Assembly (NCBI GenBank): GCA_001179505.1
Contig: CDMY01000244.1
Span: 1 to 64,000 of the forward strand
Direction of reading: 5' to 3'
Length of the DNA stretch: 64,000 bases
From: Vitrella brassicaformis
Taxonomy: Eukaryota > Sar > Vitrellaceae
Part shown: positions 1 to 11,678 of the stretch, piece by piece
How the letters are laid out: the number at the start of each line of letters is the position of its first letter
How positions within the stretch are numbered: position 1 is the stretch's first letter
Position numbers and translations under genes: made by a program
Notes under the pieces: model-generated
The model's input: the letters and a program-made list of their open reading frames with translations, nothing else
Told to the model about the DNA's origin: nothing
Databases searched by the model: none

Positions 1-1403
1 CTACAGCCCGCCCCCCAACAATCGCGTGGATGAAGACACCGTTGATGCCCCGCACTTCGGCCAAGTGGCTGACCAGCTGCAGCAGCCAATGGAGCCACAG
101 CCACAGCAAAAGGGCCAGGGAGTACAGCAGCAGCAGCACCAGCAGCTGCACCAGCAAGAGGCTGATGTGGTGGTGGGTCCCCTCTCTCACCCTGCAGCAG
201 CAATCGGCCAGTCCGACAATGGTGAGGCGTCCCCCGCAGGTGTTGTTGCTCAGCCCCAGCTGCAGCCAACGCCCTCGTTTGCGCCGCCGTCCATTCCCAA
301 CTCGGCTCATTTCCTCCCTCCCCCGCCACCCATCGCCGTGGCCGTGGAGACGCCGCAGTTCCCCCTGTCTGAGGCGCAGCAGGGCGCTGCTGATGGAGGG
401 GATGTGGAGGGGCAGGGGAGGGTGCGGGTGTGTTGGCGCCTCCGGCTGTGGAGCTGCCTGTCGGTGACCCGGTGATGCCCTTCATGCCGCAGCAGATGAT
501 GGCCCCGGTGCCCCCAGCGCCCGTTTTGCCGCACCCCTTCAATCTCATGATGGCCCTCGCGGCGATGGGCAACGGCATGCAGCCCAGCGTCATGTTGCCC
601 ATGATGCCCCAGCCGTTTGCCTCGGCTGCTCCCCCGCCCTGCCAGTTTGGTGCCATGCCGTTGGCCCTCGATCCTGCCATGGCTATCGCCAACAATCCCC
701 AGCCACCAGCACATGAGGTGAGCAAGGAATACACACATACACTATGATTGTGTGTTAGCATCTGTGTGTATGTGTCTGTGTGCAGATGCCGCTGCGTGAG
801 CCGCCGTTCCACAACAAGACCATCACCCCGCCACCGCCCCCTCCCGACACACACCTCAACGGCGCCGGCCACAACGGCAGCCACATCGGATACGGGCAGG
901 GAAAGCAAGGCGGCCATGACAACAAAGAGGGGCTACTGGGCGACCATGGTCAGCACCATGGCGGAGGGGGTGCGATGGGGCAGGGCGGCCAACATCGTCA
1001 TCACCAACAGCAGCAGCCCGTGCATCACCCGCAGGGCGCCTGCGGCGGGTGGGGAGGCCACAACATACACCCCGCCGACCACCACCACCACCACCAGGGG
1101 CCCCAGGCGGACTTCAACAACACCAGCTTCAACCCGCACATCACCAACGTGCATGCCCACCGACAGCAGCCGCAGCCGCAGCAGAGGCCCAACGCATACA
1201 TGTACCCGACCATTCTGCCGCCCCCGCCTGCCGCCAACGGACAGCACCACAACCACCACCACAACAAAACCAACCGGCACAACGGGTGGGGCGGCGGATG
1301 GGGCGGCCAGAGGGGCGGGCCAGGAGGCAGTGGGGGCCGGCTGAGAGGAGGGCGCAGCGGCCGACGAGGCGGGGCGGGTGACAGCCGCCGTCGTGGCCAC
1401 TAG
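1..1403 (+). CDS. Low-complexity Pro/Gln/His-rich protein with RGG-like tail (5' end missing)
   Basis: The gene enters from the left edge and ends with TAG at 1401-1403. The upstream exon material is Gln- and Pro-rich, the next part (about 394-717) is Met/Pro-rich, and the last exon (786-1403) is rich in His, Gly and Asn and ends in clustered Arg-Gly motifs (GGQRGGPGGSGG, GRSGRRGG). A clear intron lies at 718-785 (GTGAGC...TGTGTGCAG, phase 0). The frame changes between the segment ending near 475 and the one open from 394, so either an intron in about 222-415 or a base error must exist; I could not resolve it. RGG tails and prion-like Q/P tracts are typical of RNA-binding proteins, but no RRM, KH or other folded domain is visible here, so the function is only a guess. 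Confidence 0.6.
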
Positions 1404-2270
1404 GAGATCGCCCACATGAGGCGGGCTGGACGTCTGCTTTGTGTTTTGGGACGGTTGGGTGGGGTGGGAGGGGGGAGGGGGGGGCATACGTGAGTATATT
1501 ATGAATGAGCTGATTGACTGACCGTTCCTTGACCGTTTGATTTTCCCAGAGATGTCTCCATCTGGCTGCCATGGTGTCACGCTGGCGAGGTGGCCGGCCA
1601 GTGAACACATCTTGACTTCTTGGCTTATTGTGCCTGGCCGCCTGGCTGTCTGGACGTCTGACTGTGACGCACATCAGTGCGTGTGTGTGCGTGCGCGTGT
1701 GTGTGTGTGTGTGTGTGTGCGCCTGATTGACAGCAGTGAACATGAGCCACCGAACACACCAGCGAGAGAATGACAGCCGGTATACGTCAAATGGGGGAGG
1801 AAAGGGCTGCAAGGGAGGGGAGAGACAAGGGAGGGGAGTTATGCGTGTCTGACTATAGCGTGCCCGCGTCTGTTTGAAGGGGGAGGGGCGTGTGTGGCTG
1901 CCAGTGTTCATGGGGCTGAGAGAGAGGGCTTTGTCAGTCGGACAAATGACAATCGAGCGATCTTCAGAGGTTCAACAACATAATCCAAACCAGGCACTGA
2001 GACATCAGGCACACGAACGTGCCGAATCCCCCAGCATGTCACTTACCGATTTGTGGCCACGGAGCACAACTCAATTCAGCACCGCTCCCGTCGTTGCGAG
2101 ACCGCTCGTCTGCGTTGCTTGTCATCGCAAAGAGAAAGATCGATGGAAGGTATGGTCTCAGCACAGCTACCTGCACACGACCGCATCATCCCACCGCTCG
2201 GAGCTCTGCGACACGTCGGAGACTGGGGGGAACTGGGGGTCACCTTGCTCCTCAATATACGCGAGAAAGT
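1404..2270. other. Intergenic, no gene seen
   Basis: This stretch holds a (GT)n run near 1680-1720 and G-rich patches (1455-1490, 1790-1840). Short open frames on either strand show no domain or splice-supported structure. It should contain the 3' UTR of the left gene and the promoter of the coiled-coil gene starting at 2271. Confidence 0.5.
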
Positions 2271-5200
2271 ATGAGCGCCAAAAAAACAAGCAAGGTACGC
2301 ATTCCACGAGCCGCCCATCATTCGTATACATAAGATCCATGTGTACGTCTGCTCCCTCGTCTCATGCAGAAACCTTCGCCTCGCAAGGGCGGCGTTTCAT
2401 CGCCTCGAGTGTTCCACAGGGGCTGGTCGCGCGTCAGAGATGCCGTCTTCGGCGCCGTCACTGACGACGAGCGCAAGACGTCACTTGACTTCCTGCTCGA
2501 GAGCAGACGGAGGCAGCGACAGCAGGCATACAGACGGGCCGGACCGGCACGTGCGGCCCCTCTCACCAAGGCAATGGGCCTCTTGGGCTTCATCCCGACT
2601 GACATGAGCATGCAGGAGCTCAACGAGGCAGGCATCGCCGCGGATGAGTGGCTGAAGCGGGTGCACAACAAGCTCCAGGCCGGCGGGATGCCGTCCGCAC
2701 TGAATTATCCGTGTCCGACCGATTGGAAAGGCCTGAGAGGGCCGATCCCGCGGTCCTTCTACGAGGTCCAACACCCGGTTGCACATGTCGTCGAGCCCAA
2801 GGTGGATGGAGAGGCGGCGACATTCAAGCTCGTCTTCCAATGGCTTCTGAAGAGGCTGTGCGACCAACAACGGAAAATCGATGTCTTGTGGGAGCTTTTC
2901 TCTGTGAGAGACGACTTGGTCGAGTCGAACGATACCAGGACGGGGCAGCAAAGTGCCCCTGTCGACAGCTCCCAAGTCTCGGCGCAACAACAGGAGGGTT
3001 CTTTGGGAGAGATTTCCTTCACCCTTTCGGAATCTATCGAGCAACCAGTTGCAAGCCATGGATCAGCAACCACGGGGCCGGACCTTGTGGCTCGGGGGCA
3101 GTGCATTCTCCTGCGAAATGTGGTACACAGCTTTCATGAAAGCCTGCAGGGATTGCAGAGCCAAGTCAGTAAGTGGGCACGCGCTCACCTTCTCGTGAAT
3201 GCAGGAGTGTGTCGTATGGCTCCGCTGTCTCGTGCATGCAGCTTCGTGTGACGAATACGCGGATGGACAAGGCCTCCTTCCCGCAGCTAGAGGCGCCCAA
3301 ACATGTGCGCCACAAGGATGTGCAGACGATGCCTGAGGACGAAGGCGAGGAGCCCCCGGATGCCGCACGGCTGCTTTCCAAACCGGTGTGGTGAGACATG
3401 ACTTCGTGAAGGCCTCTAATGGCCGACTGAGCGACTTTCTCTTTGTATTCATCAGCCCTGGTCGCTGCCTCTTTTGAAGACCCTGGATATCTACTCAATC
3501 AACGAACGAGTCGGCGGAACTGCCTGCTTACATCGTCCTCTTGTTCTCTTGTTGGTCATTCTTCACCCTCATTCAGTTCACTGACATCCAGAAGGATCAG
3601 CACGAGATGTGTCGCGCCCTCACGGCGCACCAGCACACCATCTTCGAGCTGGCTGACCAGGCCAAGGACTACACTGAGACAAAAGACATGATCAAAAGGT
3701 CAGGCAGGCGACTCGCTCCATGTCCATGTCTCACTCCACATCAGCCGTATGCGCGGGTGTGCTCAGGCTGCAGGCGAGGCAGAATGCGACCGACGAGACA
3801 ATCAAGGCCATGAAGGCAGAGATCAAGAGCTTCTCAGCTCTTCAGCAGAGGATCGAGGAGACACAGCTGGATGTGGTCGGGAGCCAAGAGAATTAGATTT
3901 GCCATGCATCGGTGGATGTATGCATAAAAGGGGGATTGGTGTACCTTCAGGCCAAGCTTCGATCGGAGCTCAGTGAGAGGAAAGAGGACCTTGAGCCGGT
4001 GGCAGAGAAAGCCACCAAACTGGCCAAGCAGCTCGACACAGTCCTTGATCGACTGCAGGTATGACTGTCTGCATGAAGAGCCGCTAGAGAGCTTTCCCAC
4101 TTGTGCCGTTTGTCGGTCTTCACATACATACAGGATGTTGAGACTGACATCGTCAAGAAAGGAGACGTCAGCAACATGCAGAAGAAACTGGACCACCGGT
4201 AGGTAGTGGGCAGGAAGGCATGCAAGTCTCGCTCTATTCATGTGGTCCCTGTGACCCCCAACAGGATCTCTCGGTTCAAGACGGCGGCAGAGGAGACATT
4301 CGGTAGCTCTCAACCTTTGATTTGTCCGTTGATTGCTCAATTCTCTTTTGCCCGCAGGTCTTCTGGACAAGAAAGTGATAGAGCTGTACGAGTGCTTCTC
4401 CAACGCGTTTGGCGACACGACCACGCCCCTCATCCTTCAGAAGCCCGTCAAGACCCACCTGCACACAGACACCCCGCAGTCTGTCCGGACCCCATCTCCC
4501 CCAGACAGCGGCCGCATCACCGCCCATCGGCCGATCAGCGGTGGGGTGGATGTGAGAAGGTCGCCTGTGGACCCGACCCTAACAACGGTCTGTGCGTCCT
4601 GTCTCAGGTACACACATACAGGGAGTGCAGACGAAATCAGTGTGTTCTCGATGGCACATATGTGCCTAATTGTCTCAAACGGAAGGTCATTCGACCCCAC
4701 ACCCCTCCAGCCTTCTCCATCGATATGCAAGCCGCTTCCCAGCAACTTCGGTATCATAGCCACACCCAACTTCCTCCATCCGCCCAAGCGCGGCGAATCA
4801 CAGAGGGGCACCTCCAGAAAACACGAAGGCAGGCGATAGTTTGTAGAGAGAACACATACAGGCACACCGACAACGAATGTTTGTGCTGTTGCAGATGATT
4901 CTGAGCAACCGAGTGAGACGGAGATGCTGCGACCCAAATCTCAGCCTGCAGGCATGTCGCCTCGATCTTTCCACCGCATTGCAACTCCTGACTTGCGATG
5001 CGGTGGAATGGCTGAATCGGGCGCCGAGAGCGATCAATCTATTCCCCTTGCGCCGCCTCCCCCACCCCCCTCCTCTCTTCCCCCACAGCCCCTCTCCCCT
5101 CCAAAGGCCCTTGCCGCAGCCTTCATCAATGAGAACCACTGTGCCAAGTCACCGAGGGCCTTACGAGCCAAACGGCCCAACAACCGAAAGGCGACGTGGC

Positions 5201-5391
5201 AAGGCAAGAAGGGCGGCATGCCTTCGGTGCCACCGAAGCATGGCAGCACGCTGGATGGACACCACGCCTCCTTTGAGATGTCGAGCCTTGAGCGGTCCAT
5301 CGACACGTTCACAATCGACGGGTTTCACTCGTCTGACGGAAGGGGGGCAGCGAAGGGAGGGCCGAAGGGGAATGGAAAACGGAACAGATAG
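2271..5391 (+). CDS. Coiled-coil protein of unknown function
   Basis: The start is ATG at 2271: a 24-base first exon (MSAKKTSK), intron 2295-2369, then a long exon to about 3164. Further exons are supported near 3242-3390, 3456-3540, 3574-3707, 3770-3890, 3948-4058, 4135-4199, 4265-4304, 4358 onward and 4895-5391 (TAG). Predicted protein: a basic N-terminus, a region with helical segments around residues 60-280, then heptad-like helices (FELADQAKDYTETKDMIKR; AKLRSELSERKEDLEPVAEK; GDVSNMQKKLDHR) characteristic of a coiled coil, then a disordered Pro/Ser-rich C-terminus with a proline run near 5040-5100. No catalytic motif, signal peptide or membrane segment was found. The coiled coil suggests a structural or scaffold role; nothing more specific can be supported. 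The splice choice at 4600-4895 is uncertain. Confidence 0.65.
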
Positions 5392-5588
5392 ACATTGGGG
5401 GACGCGCATTATAGGACAATCCAATGTCCATCGGATATGAAGCTCCCTATGACAATCCAGGGATGGTCTCTAGAGTTTGAACTTGAACCTTCCCTGGAGA
5501 CGCTTGAGACGCCGTCATGCTGGCCACCGCAGAATTGTAAACGATCTAGAAATTTCCCGAATTCGAAGGCCGGTTGTGCGTCAGCGCC

Positions 5589-8500
5589 ATGAAGCTTTTC
5601 GCTTTTTTCATCGCTGTCGTCACGGTCTCCCTGCAACATGGTGAAGGCAGGCGCCAAAGGAAGGCCCAGTCGGCCAGGGTCCTCCAGGCCTCATACGACT
5701 ACAACCAGCGCAGCACCAGCCTGGATGTCAAACACCGCATCCAAAAAATGTCCCTCGACGAGGCCCTTGCGGCCGTCGGCCACCTGATGCCCGCTGAGGT
5801 AGGAGGGAGATAATAGATCTACCACGTAGACGTCACCATTTGGTGTCCCTCTGTGTGTGTAGGTTCACGAGATCTTGGCCGAGAAGCTCAGCAAGCCCCT
5901 CCGCAAGAAAGCCGCAGCCCAGATCCGCCGCCAGGCAGCCAACCTGAAGGCGTCCGTCGATGGGGAGGCAGATCCAAGGCAGGAGAGCAAGGCCAACGTG
6001 CAGGGCAAGACCAACGTCGTGGTGGAGAAGGTGGGGAACACCCTCCCCTCCCGGCACTCACTGCTGCGCTCAGGCGACGTAGAGATCTTTGCTTATTCTT
6101 GCCCGTGTCGTGTCCCTGTCAGATCAACGAGATGGCTTTGGATACCATCAAAGATCTCGGTAAGTAAGGGAGCGGGCGGGAGAGAAAACACCGCCAACCA
6201 TCAGATTGCGGCTGCTGGCTGCTGTTTTGACAGATCTGACCAAGATTGACTGCAAGGCCACCATGGACAGCCTCGATGAGGAGCTGCATCCTGCAGGTAG
6301 CCAGGACGCCCACATACACATGGCTTCCGTCCCGCCACCTGGCTCTCTGTGTTTGTTTGTGCAGGCTGACAACTCCCGGCTGGAGTCTGACCTCAACGAC
6401 GACCAGTCAGAGCTGTTGCAGTGGACGGCCAAGAAGGACGAAGCCCTCCAAGCCATACAAAGCTTACAGGTAGACTTACTGCGTCTGTATGGAGCTCCTC
6501 TTATTTTCCTGTCTCTCTTCTGTGCAGGATCAACTGGAAGAGCACAACAAGGAGTGTGATCGCGAGATAGCGTCGACGGAGGACCTGCACACCATCATAG
6601 AGGGCGACTACAACGTGTCGAGCAAGGTGGTGGCCAAGACCGACTGCGCCAAGGCCCTCGATGTGGATGTGGGCAAGGCCTTCATCGACCTGCAGCGCAG
6701 GGGCTGGCAGCTGGACATGCCGGGCACGACGAAGGAGAGCTTTATCCAGACACAGACCCTCCATCACAGCGGCGCCACCAAGCAGACACAGTCACCAGTG
6801 TTGCTGCAGTGCATCAAACCCAACGGATACATGTTCATGTGAGCAGCGCACATCCACCAAGGACGCACCGACACGTGTGCACTTCTGCCACCTTTTCTTC
6901 TTTCAGGACTTTCCAGAACCCACGGATCTCCCAGGCGTTGGTCAAGCTGTCCAGCAAGCGCCGCGAGAAGGTCAACGCGGCTCTTCTACAGGTGAGGGAA
7001 CACACACACACACACAACAGACACAGACACAGACACAGAGAGAGAGAGAGAGAGATCGCCTTCTACAACACAAAACATGATCCTGTTTTGTGTCCTCTTT
7101 CCAGCTCTCGCAGGAGCGGCAGGACCCCATGGTTAACGGCACCATGTCCCTCAGCAACGGCACCATTGGTGTGGACGAACCCGACACGCCCGCACAGACA
7201 GAGGTTCCCGAAGAGATGGCCGACGCTAAGTGCACCATAGCCAACAGCCCCTCTGCCCCAAGTTCAACGACATCCTCTCCGGCCTCGTCGCCGACATCTA
7301 TGCGGAAAAAATGACCGTCGAGGGGTGAGAGAGTACCACACACAAAACGGGTGGGTGCTTGGTTGCACGTGAGTTTCACTTCATGTGTGGATATATGCAG
7401 TTATCTGGAGGAGCTTGTTCGGAATTGCACTGAGATCCGCGAGAACATCCAGATGGACATCGACAGCTGGCAGCGCACCCTGGCCCTCGCCAACACACGC
7501 ATCGGTCAGCTCGATGCGCGGATAGAGGAGATCAACACCGACCTGGAGGAAGTGCGAAAGTGAGATCTGCCCGCCTCATCCCTACGTATGTCTGTGTCCT
7601 AAGTGCCGTGTCTCTGTCATTGCAGGACTCAGGGGCTCAAACAAGATGCCCTTGACAAGAAGAAGGCCGAATGCGATACTGCCATCGAGGAAGGTGACTG
7701 ACAGACAGACAGACAGACACTACCGAGAGACGCGTTGAGGACGAACTCTCCTGATGTGTCTGTGCATACGTTGCAGCGACCACTGCCATATGTGGGATCG
7801 GCAAAATCAAGGGTGACTTGGCCAAGATGTCCGGCACTCCAGATATCATCGAGGTCAGAGGGAACAACAACCAAACCACAGAATGCCCTTCTGCCGTCCC
7901 ATACTTGTCTGTGCCTCGTCGTGGTTCAGGACTGCGAGGTCAGCGATTGGGAGTATGGCGTGTGCAGCAAGGAGTGCGGCCCTCAGGGCGGCCTCCAGAA
8001 TCTCACACGACAAGTCATCACCCAGCCCACCCCCGGGTACGGCACGCCCTGCCCGGCGCTCGAGGCTGAGATGGTCTGCAACAAGCACCCATGCCCCATT
8101 GACTGTCAAGAAGGATCATGGTCCGAGTTCACGAGATGCTCGGCCGAGTGCGGCAACGGAGACCAATACAAGTGACTAAGACTGACAAGGCCTGAAGAGG
8201 GGAGACACGGTGGCTCCATCTGTCTGTCCGCGTGTGTCGTGTCGTGTCGTGTCAGGTTCCGTGACATAATTCGAGAGCCCCGCTACAACGGTCGCCCGTG
8301 TGATGCGCGCATGGTGGTCAAGCAGTGTCAGGTGACTCACACAAACAGACAGACAGACAGGCAGAGAGTGTGCGAGCGAACGCATCGATCAATCGTTTGC
8401 CTGTGTCTGGCCAGCGCGACCCGTGTGACAAGGACTGTGTGCTCAGCGAGTGGACTGAGTACAACGCATGCGACGTGGCGTGTGGTGGCGGCTTCCACGA

Positions 8501-9973
8501 GAGGCGCAGGAACGTCCTGGAGCCTCCTACTGGCCAAGGGTACTGCCCGCCGGCAGAGGATGTCAGACGGTGAGCTCTCGGGCGCAGGCAAAAGGGAAAT
8601 GGGGTTTGTGGACGGGTGTCTCGTATGTCTGTGTGTCAGTCACGAAGAAAAGACGTGCAACGAGCAGCCATGTCCCGCGGAGCGCCCCGTGTGCGAAACC
8701 AAAGCTGACGTGGTCCTCATTCTCGATGGTTCTGGGTACGTCAAGACAGCAGGCACCCCCCACACACAATGTTTCCACTAATGCGTGCCTCTCTGTGTCC
8801 AGATCGATGAGTGAGGAGCAGTTTGGCAAGATCAAGACCTTCGCCAAGCGACTGGTGCTGCAGACCAAGCTCAATTCGACCACCAACGCGCAGATCGGCA
8901 TCGTCCTCTTCTCCCACTGGAGCGAAATCCTGTCAAGGATGACCGACGACAAAGAGAAACTAATCAAGAAGATCGACGCACTCAAGTGGCCGGGAGACGA
9001 GGCGTGTCTCGCATCGGCGGCATTCCATGCCAAGCGGGTGCTCCAAAACGGGGTACGTAAGTGGGGCGTGGAGAAGTGGGGGGGCCCTGCACAAGGGGGA
9101 CAGGACACAGCTGGCAATGCATGCATGTGATGTGTCATTCATTGATCAGGGTCGCGAGGACGCTGCCAGCATTGTGCATCTGATCACTGACGGCAAGCCA
9201 TCAGGGCCCATCCTCACGTCAGCAGAGATCGACTACTACACTAAGATGGGCATGTAAGCACAAAGACACACGCTGGCAGAGAGACCCATAGTTCCCTCCC
9301 TTCACCGTCCATCGATGGGGTGACCTCTCTCTGCAGGTACTTCATGGTGCCGCCGATGCTGACGGGCTTCGAGCAGGAGTGGACGTATGAGTCCAAGGCG
9401 GCACACGAACTCATGTAAGAAGAATTGTCCTACCCACAGCCATTCTCTTCCAATCGTATGTATGTGTGTGTTTTTGAAGGGACTTCGCCATACTAAACAT
9501 GATACTGATTGGCGGCGACACCGATTCGCTGGACTACTACATGCCCCTCAACCACGACCTCTTCCGCCTGGAGGAATTTGACGAGCTCGATGACGTGCGT
9601 AAACGGCCACATGAGCCACACAGCCGTGTTGCATTCTGTCTGGTGGTCTGTCTGTGTTTGTCGTCAGTTTGTTGACGACTGTGTGATCATGACCTGCCCG
9701 GAAATCGCCAACCTGACGCCACTAGATCCCACTGCCTCGACCGTCGATCGCACAACCACGTAAGGCCAAATACTGACACGGACCTCTCTGCATCTAGATC
9801 TGCATGGAATGGATGTGTGTGTTGTTCTTGTCAGCATTACGAGTGGCAGCACGTTCCTGGCGCACAAGGCCACGGTAGTCAACGGCGCCACGGGCAAGGC
9901 CTTCTACCTCTCCAAGAGCAAGTACCGGCACTACAAGAGAAGATACTGGGGCAAGGTCCAACGCTTCAACTAG
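5589..9973 (+). CDS. Secreted coiled-coil protein with three TSP1-like repeats and a vWA domain
   Basis: ATG at 5589 opens a signal peptide (MKLFAFFIAVVTVSLQHGEG). A long multi-exon helical part with coiled-coil character follows (5863-7850; for example ADNSRLESDLNDDQSELLQ, ARIEEINTDLEEVRK). Three Cys-rich TSP1-like modules follow in exons 7930-8171, 8256-8330 and 8416-8673, with cores SDWEYGVCSKECG, GSWSEFTRCSAECG and SEWTEYNACDVACG. A von Willebrand factor A domain follows, with ADVVLILDGSG joined by splicing to SMSEEQFGK, giving an intact DxSxS metal-binding motif, and a later LITDGKPSG strand. The protein ends at TAG 9971-9973 (KRRYWGKVQRFN) with no transmembrane helix or GPI signal. In Apicomplexa, TSP1 plus vWA typifies TRAP/MIC2-type adhesins, but those carry a membrane anchor and usually vWA first; here the order is reversed. 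A secreted adhesion or matrix role is inferred. The frame changes near 7262, so a small exon or base error lies there. Confidence 0.8.
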
Positions 9974-10718
9974 AGAGGGGGCTTTCTGGAGGGAGGGAGG
10001 GAGGGAGGGAGGGAGGGGGGGAGGGTGGAGGGGAGGACGGAGACACGCGCTTGTGTAGATAGATCGCTGGTAAGCTAGGAAGTGTCCCACGTGTGTGTCT
10101 GAAACTATCGTTGCCTCTGCATACGTGGCGCGGGTAGCATCATGAAGGGTGGCCGTTCAGACGGGATGCATGTGACTTGAGTGAATGCCATTTGAATCGC
10201 ATCGCATCAACACTGAAATCAATGCATGGTTCAAAGGAAAGCACGTCTGCCGTCTGTGTGCACATGCATCGCATCCACAGACTCGATCGTCAGATCGGTC
10301 GCGTCTCTTCCTTGCGTCTGTTTGTCACGTTGAGTGTCTGATCTCGCAGGCGTCGCAATCCCAGGCTCACCATGCCTCAGCGATCCCGGTAGAGACGAGA
10401 GCGAGAGATGACACCCAACGCATCAAACAGTCGAAGGACACCAGGCAAGCCGGCAGGCAAATCCATCTAGGCACGATTGATGGCACACACGACAGGGCTT
10501 TCCTAGCTACGGGTGTCCTCGACAGGTGGCTGTCAGTCAGAGCAGAGAGAGGGCCAACAGCGGCCAGGCTACTTAGTGTCGCGTCGAATTGTATGCACAC
10601 GGCGCACTCTCAGGCCAGCTGAGCTATCTATCTATGTATACGAGAGAGAGAGGGAGAGGATTATACACGCTCGCCGGCAGGTATACCGGCTGGCTGGCTG
10701 CCTCTCGGCCGCCGATCT
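9974..10718. other. Intergenic between converging genes
   Basis: This contains a (GGGA)n run just after the stop of the TSP1/vWA gene, and short frames without support. It should hold the two 3' UTRs, since the genes on either side converge. Nothing else was recognised. Confidence 0.5.
9989..10026. repeat. (GGGA)n simple repeat
   Basis: About eight tandem GGGA units grade into a G-rich tract immediately 3' of the TSP1/vWA gene stop codon. Confidence 0.85.
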
Positions 10719-11525
10719 TCAGTCAAACGCGACAATATCGTCGACGGAGTCCTCCAGCCGCTGCGATTTTCTGCACGGCTTGGGCAGCGGGTTGAGGCCC
10801 GAGCAGGCTATCAAGGCACCGTCGCAGTTCTTGTGGCCACACTGTACGATGGACGAAACACACAGCACACCAGTCAGGGGGAGAGCAGTGCAGACATCGC
10901 GCTGCGTGTCCGGTAGGTAGGTAGTACACGTGATTGTGTGCCGACTGGGCGGGCGGACCTTGATGCAAGCTGATGCACAGCTGTTGAAGAGGCAGGGCCA
11001 TTCACACTTGCTGGCGCCGCACGCGATGGATTCTGCCCAACACTCAGAACAGCCAGGGGATACCTGCACACACACACAGAGGTAGGTATATAGAAGACCT
11101 ATGGCTGTCGGCTCGGCTCGGCTGTAGTACAGTACCCACCCCCCCTGGCTGGCTCTCTCACCGTCTTGCCATTGAAGGTCGCTTTATTCAGACAGTCGCG
11201 GGACTTGTCCCGTGATCCGTACGCTGCACAGATCAGCACACACAAGAGAGGATCCGATCCGTGCTGGAGATCTTTGTCTATCTGTCGTTGCCTGTGCTGT
11301 GCCTATCTTACTGCTTCGCCCGCAGCTGAAGACATGCGGGAACCATGCCTTGTCGAACACGATTGCCCTGTCACTCTCGTTGTCGCACTGGCCCGCTGGA
11401 GCGGCCCTCGCCTTCCCTCCCTTGACCGCCGCCTGCACGGCGCTGTCTGGCTGGTTCGGCGGTGATGCGGCCACGATGATGACTGAAACCAAGACAAGCT
11501 GGACAGTCCACCACGAGGCAGCCAT
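10719..11525 (-). CDS. Small secreted cysteine-rich protein, unknown family
   Basis: Read on the minus strand, ATG at 11525 gives a signal peptide (MAASWWTVQLVLVSVIIV, AAS); an upstream in-frame ATG at 11576 would add 17 residues. Exons after the first: one ending at a GTAAGA donor near 11312, one beginning after CAG near 11223 (YGSRDKSRDCLNKATFNGKT), one near 11063-10960 (SPGCSECWAESIACGASKC and following Cys-rich residues) and a last one near 10842-10719 (CGHKNCDGALIACSGLNPLP). About 14 cysteines in a mature protein of roughly 140 residues suggest a disulfide-stabilised extracellular domain. The spacing (CxxCWxxS...CGxxKCxxxC...CxxxC...CGxxNC) does not match a family I can name with confidence. 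Divergent from the pseudouridine synthase gene starting at 11679. Confidence 0.65.
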
Positions 11526-11678
11526 CGCAGGTGCAGGAAAGATCGCCGCAAAAGATCGTCGCACCAGCGGTTTCATGGGCTTTCATGGAGCGCCCTAAGA
11601 TCACTAATTTGCGAGCTCAGGAAAGGAAGTCCCCACGCTGCTTTGTGGATAATTTCATGCTCCCTGTTGATATTTGTG

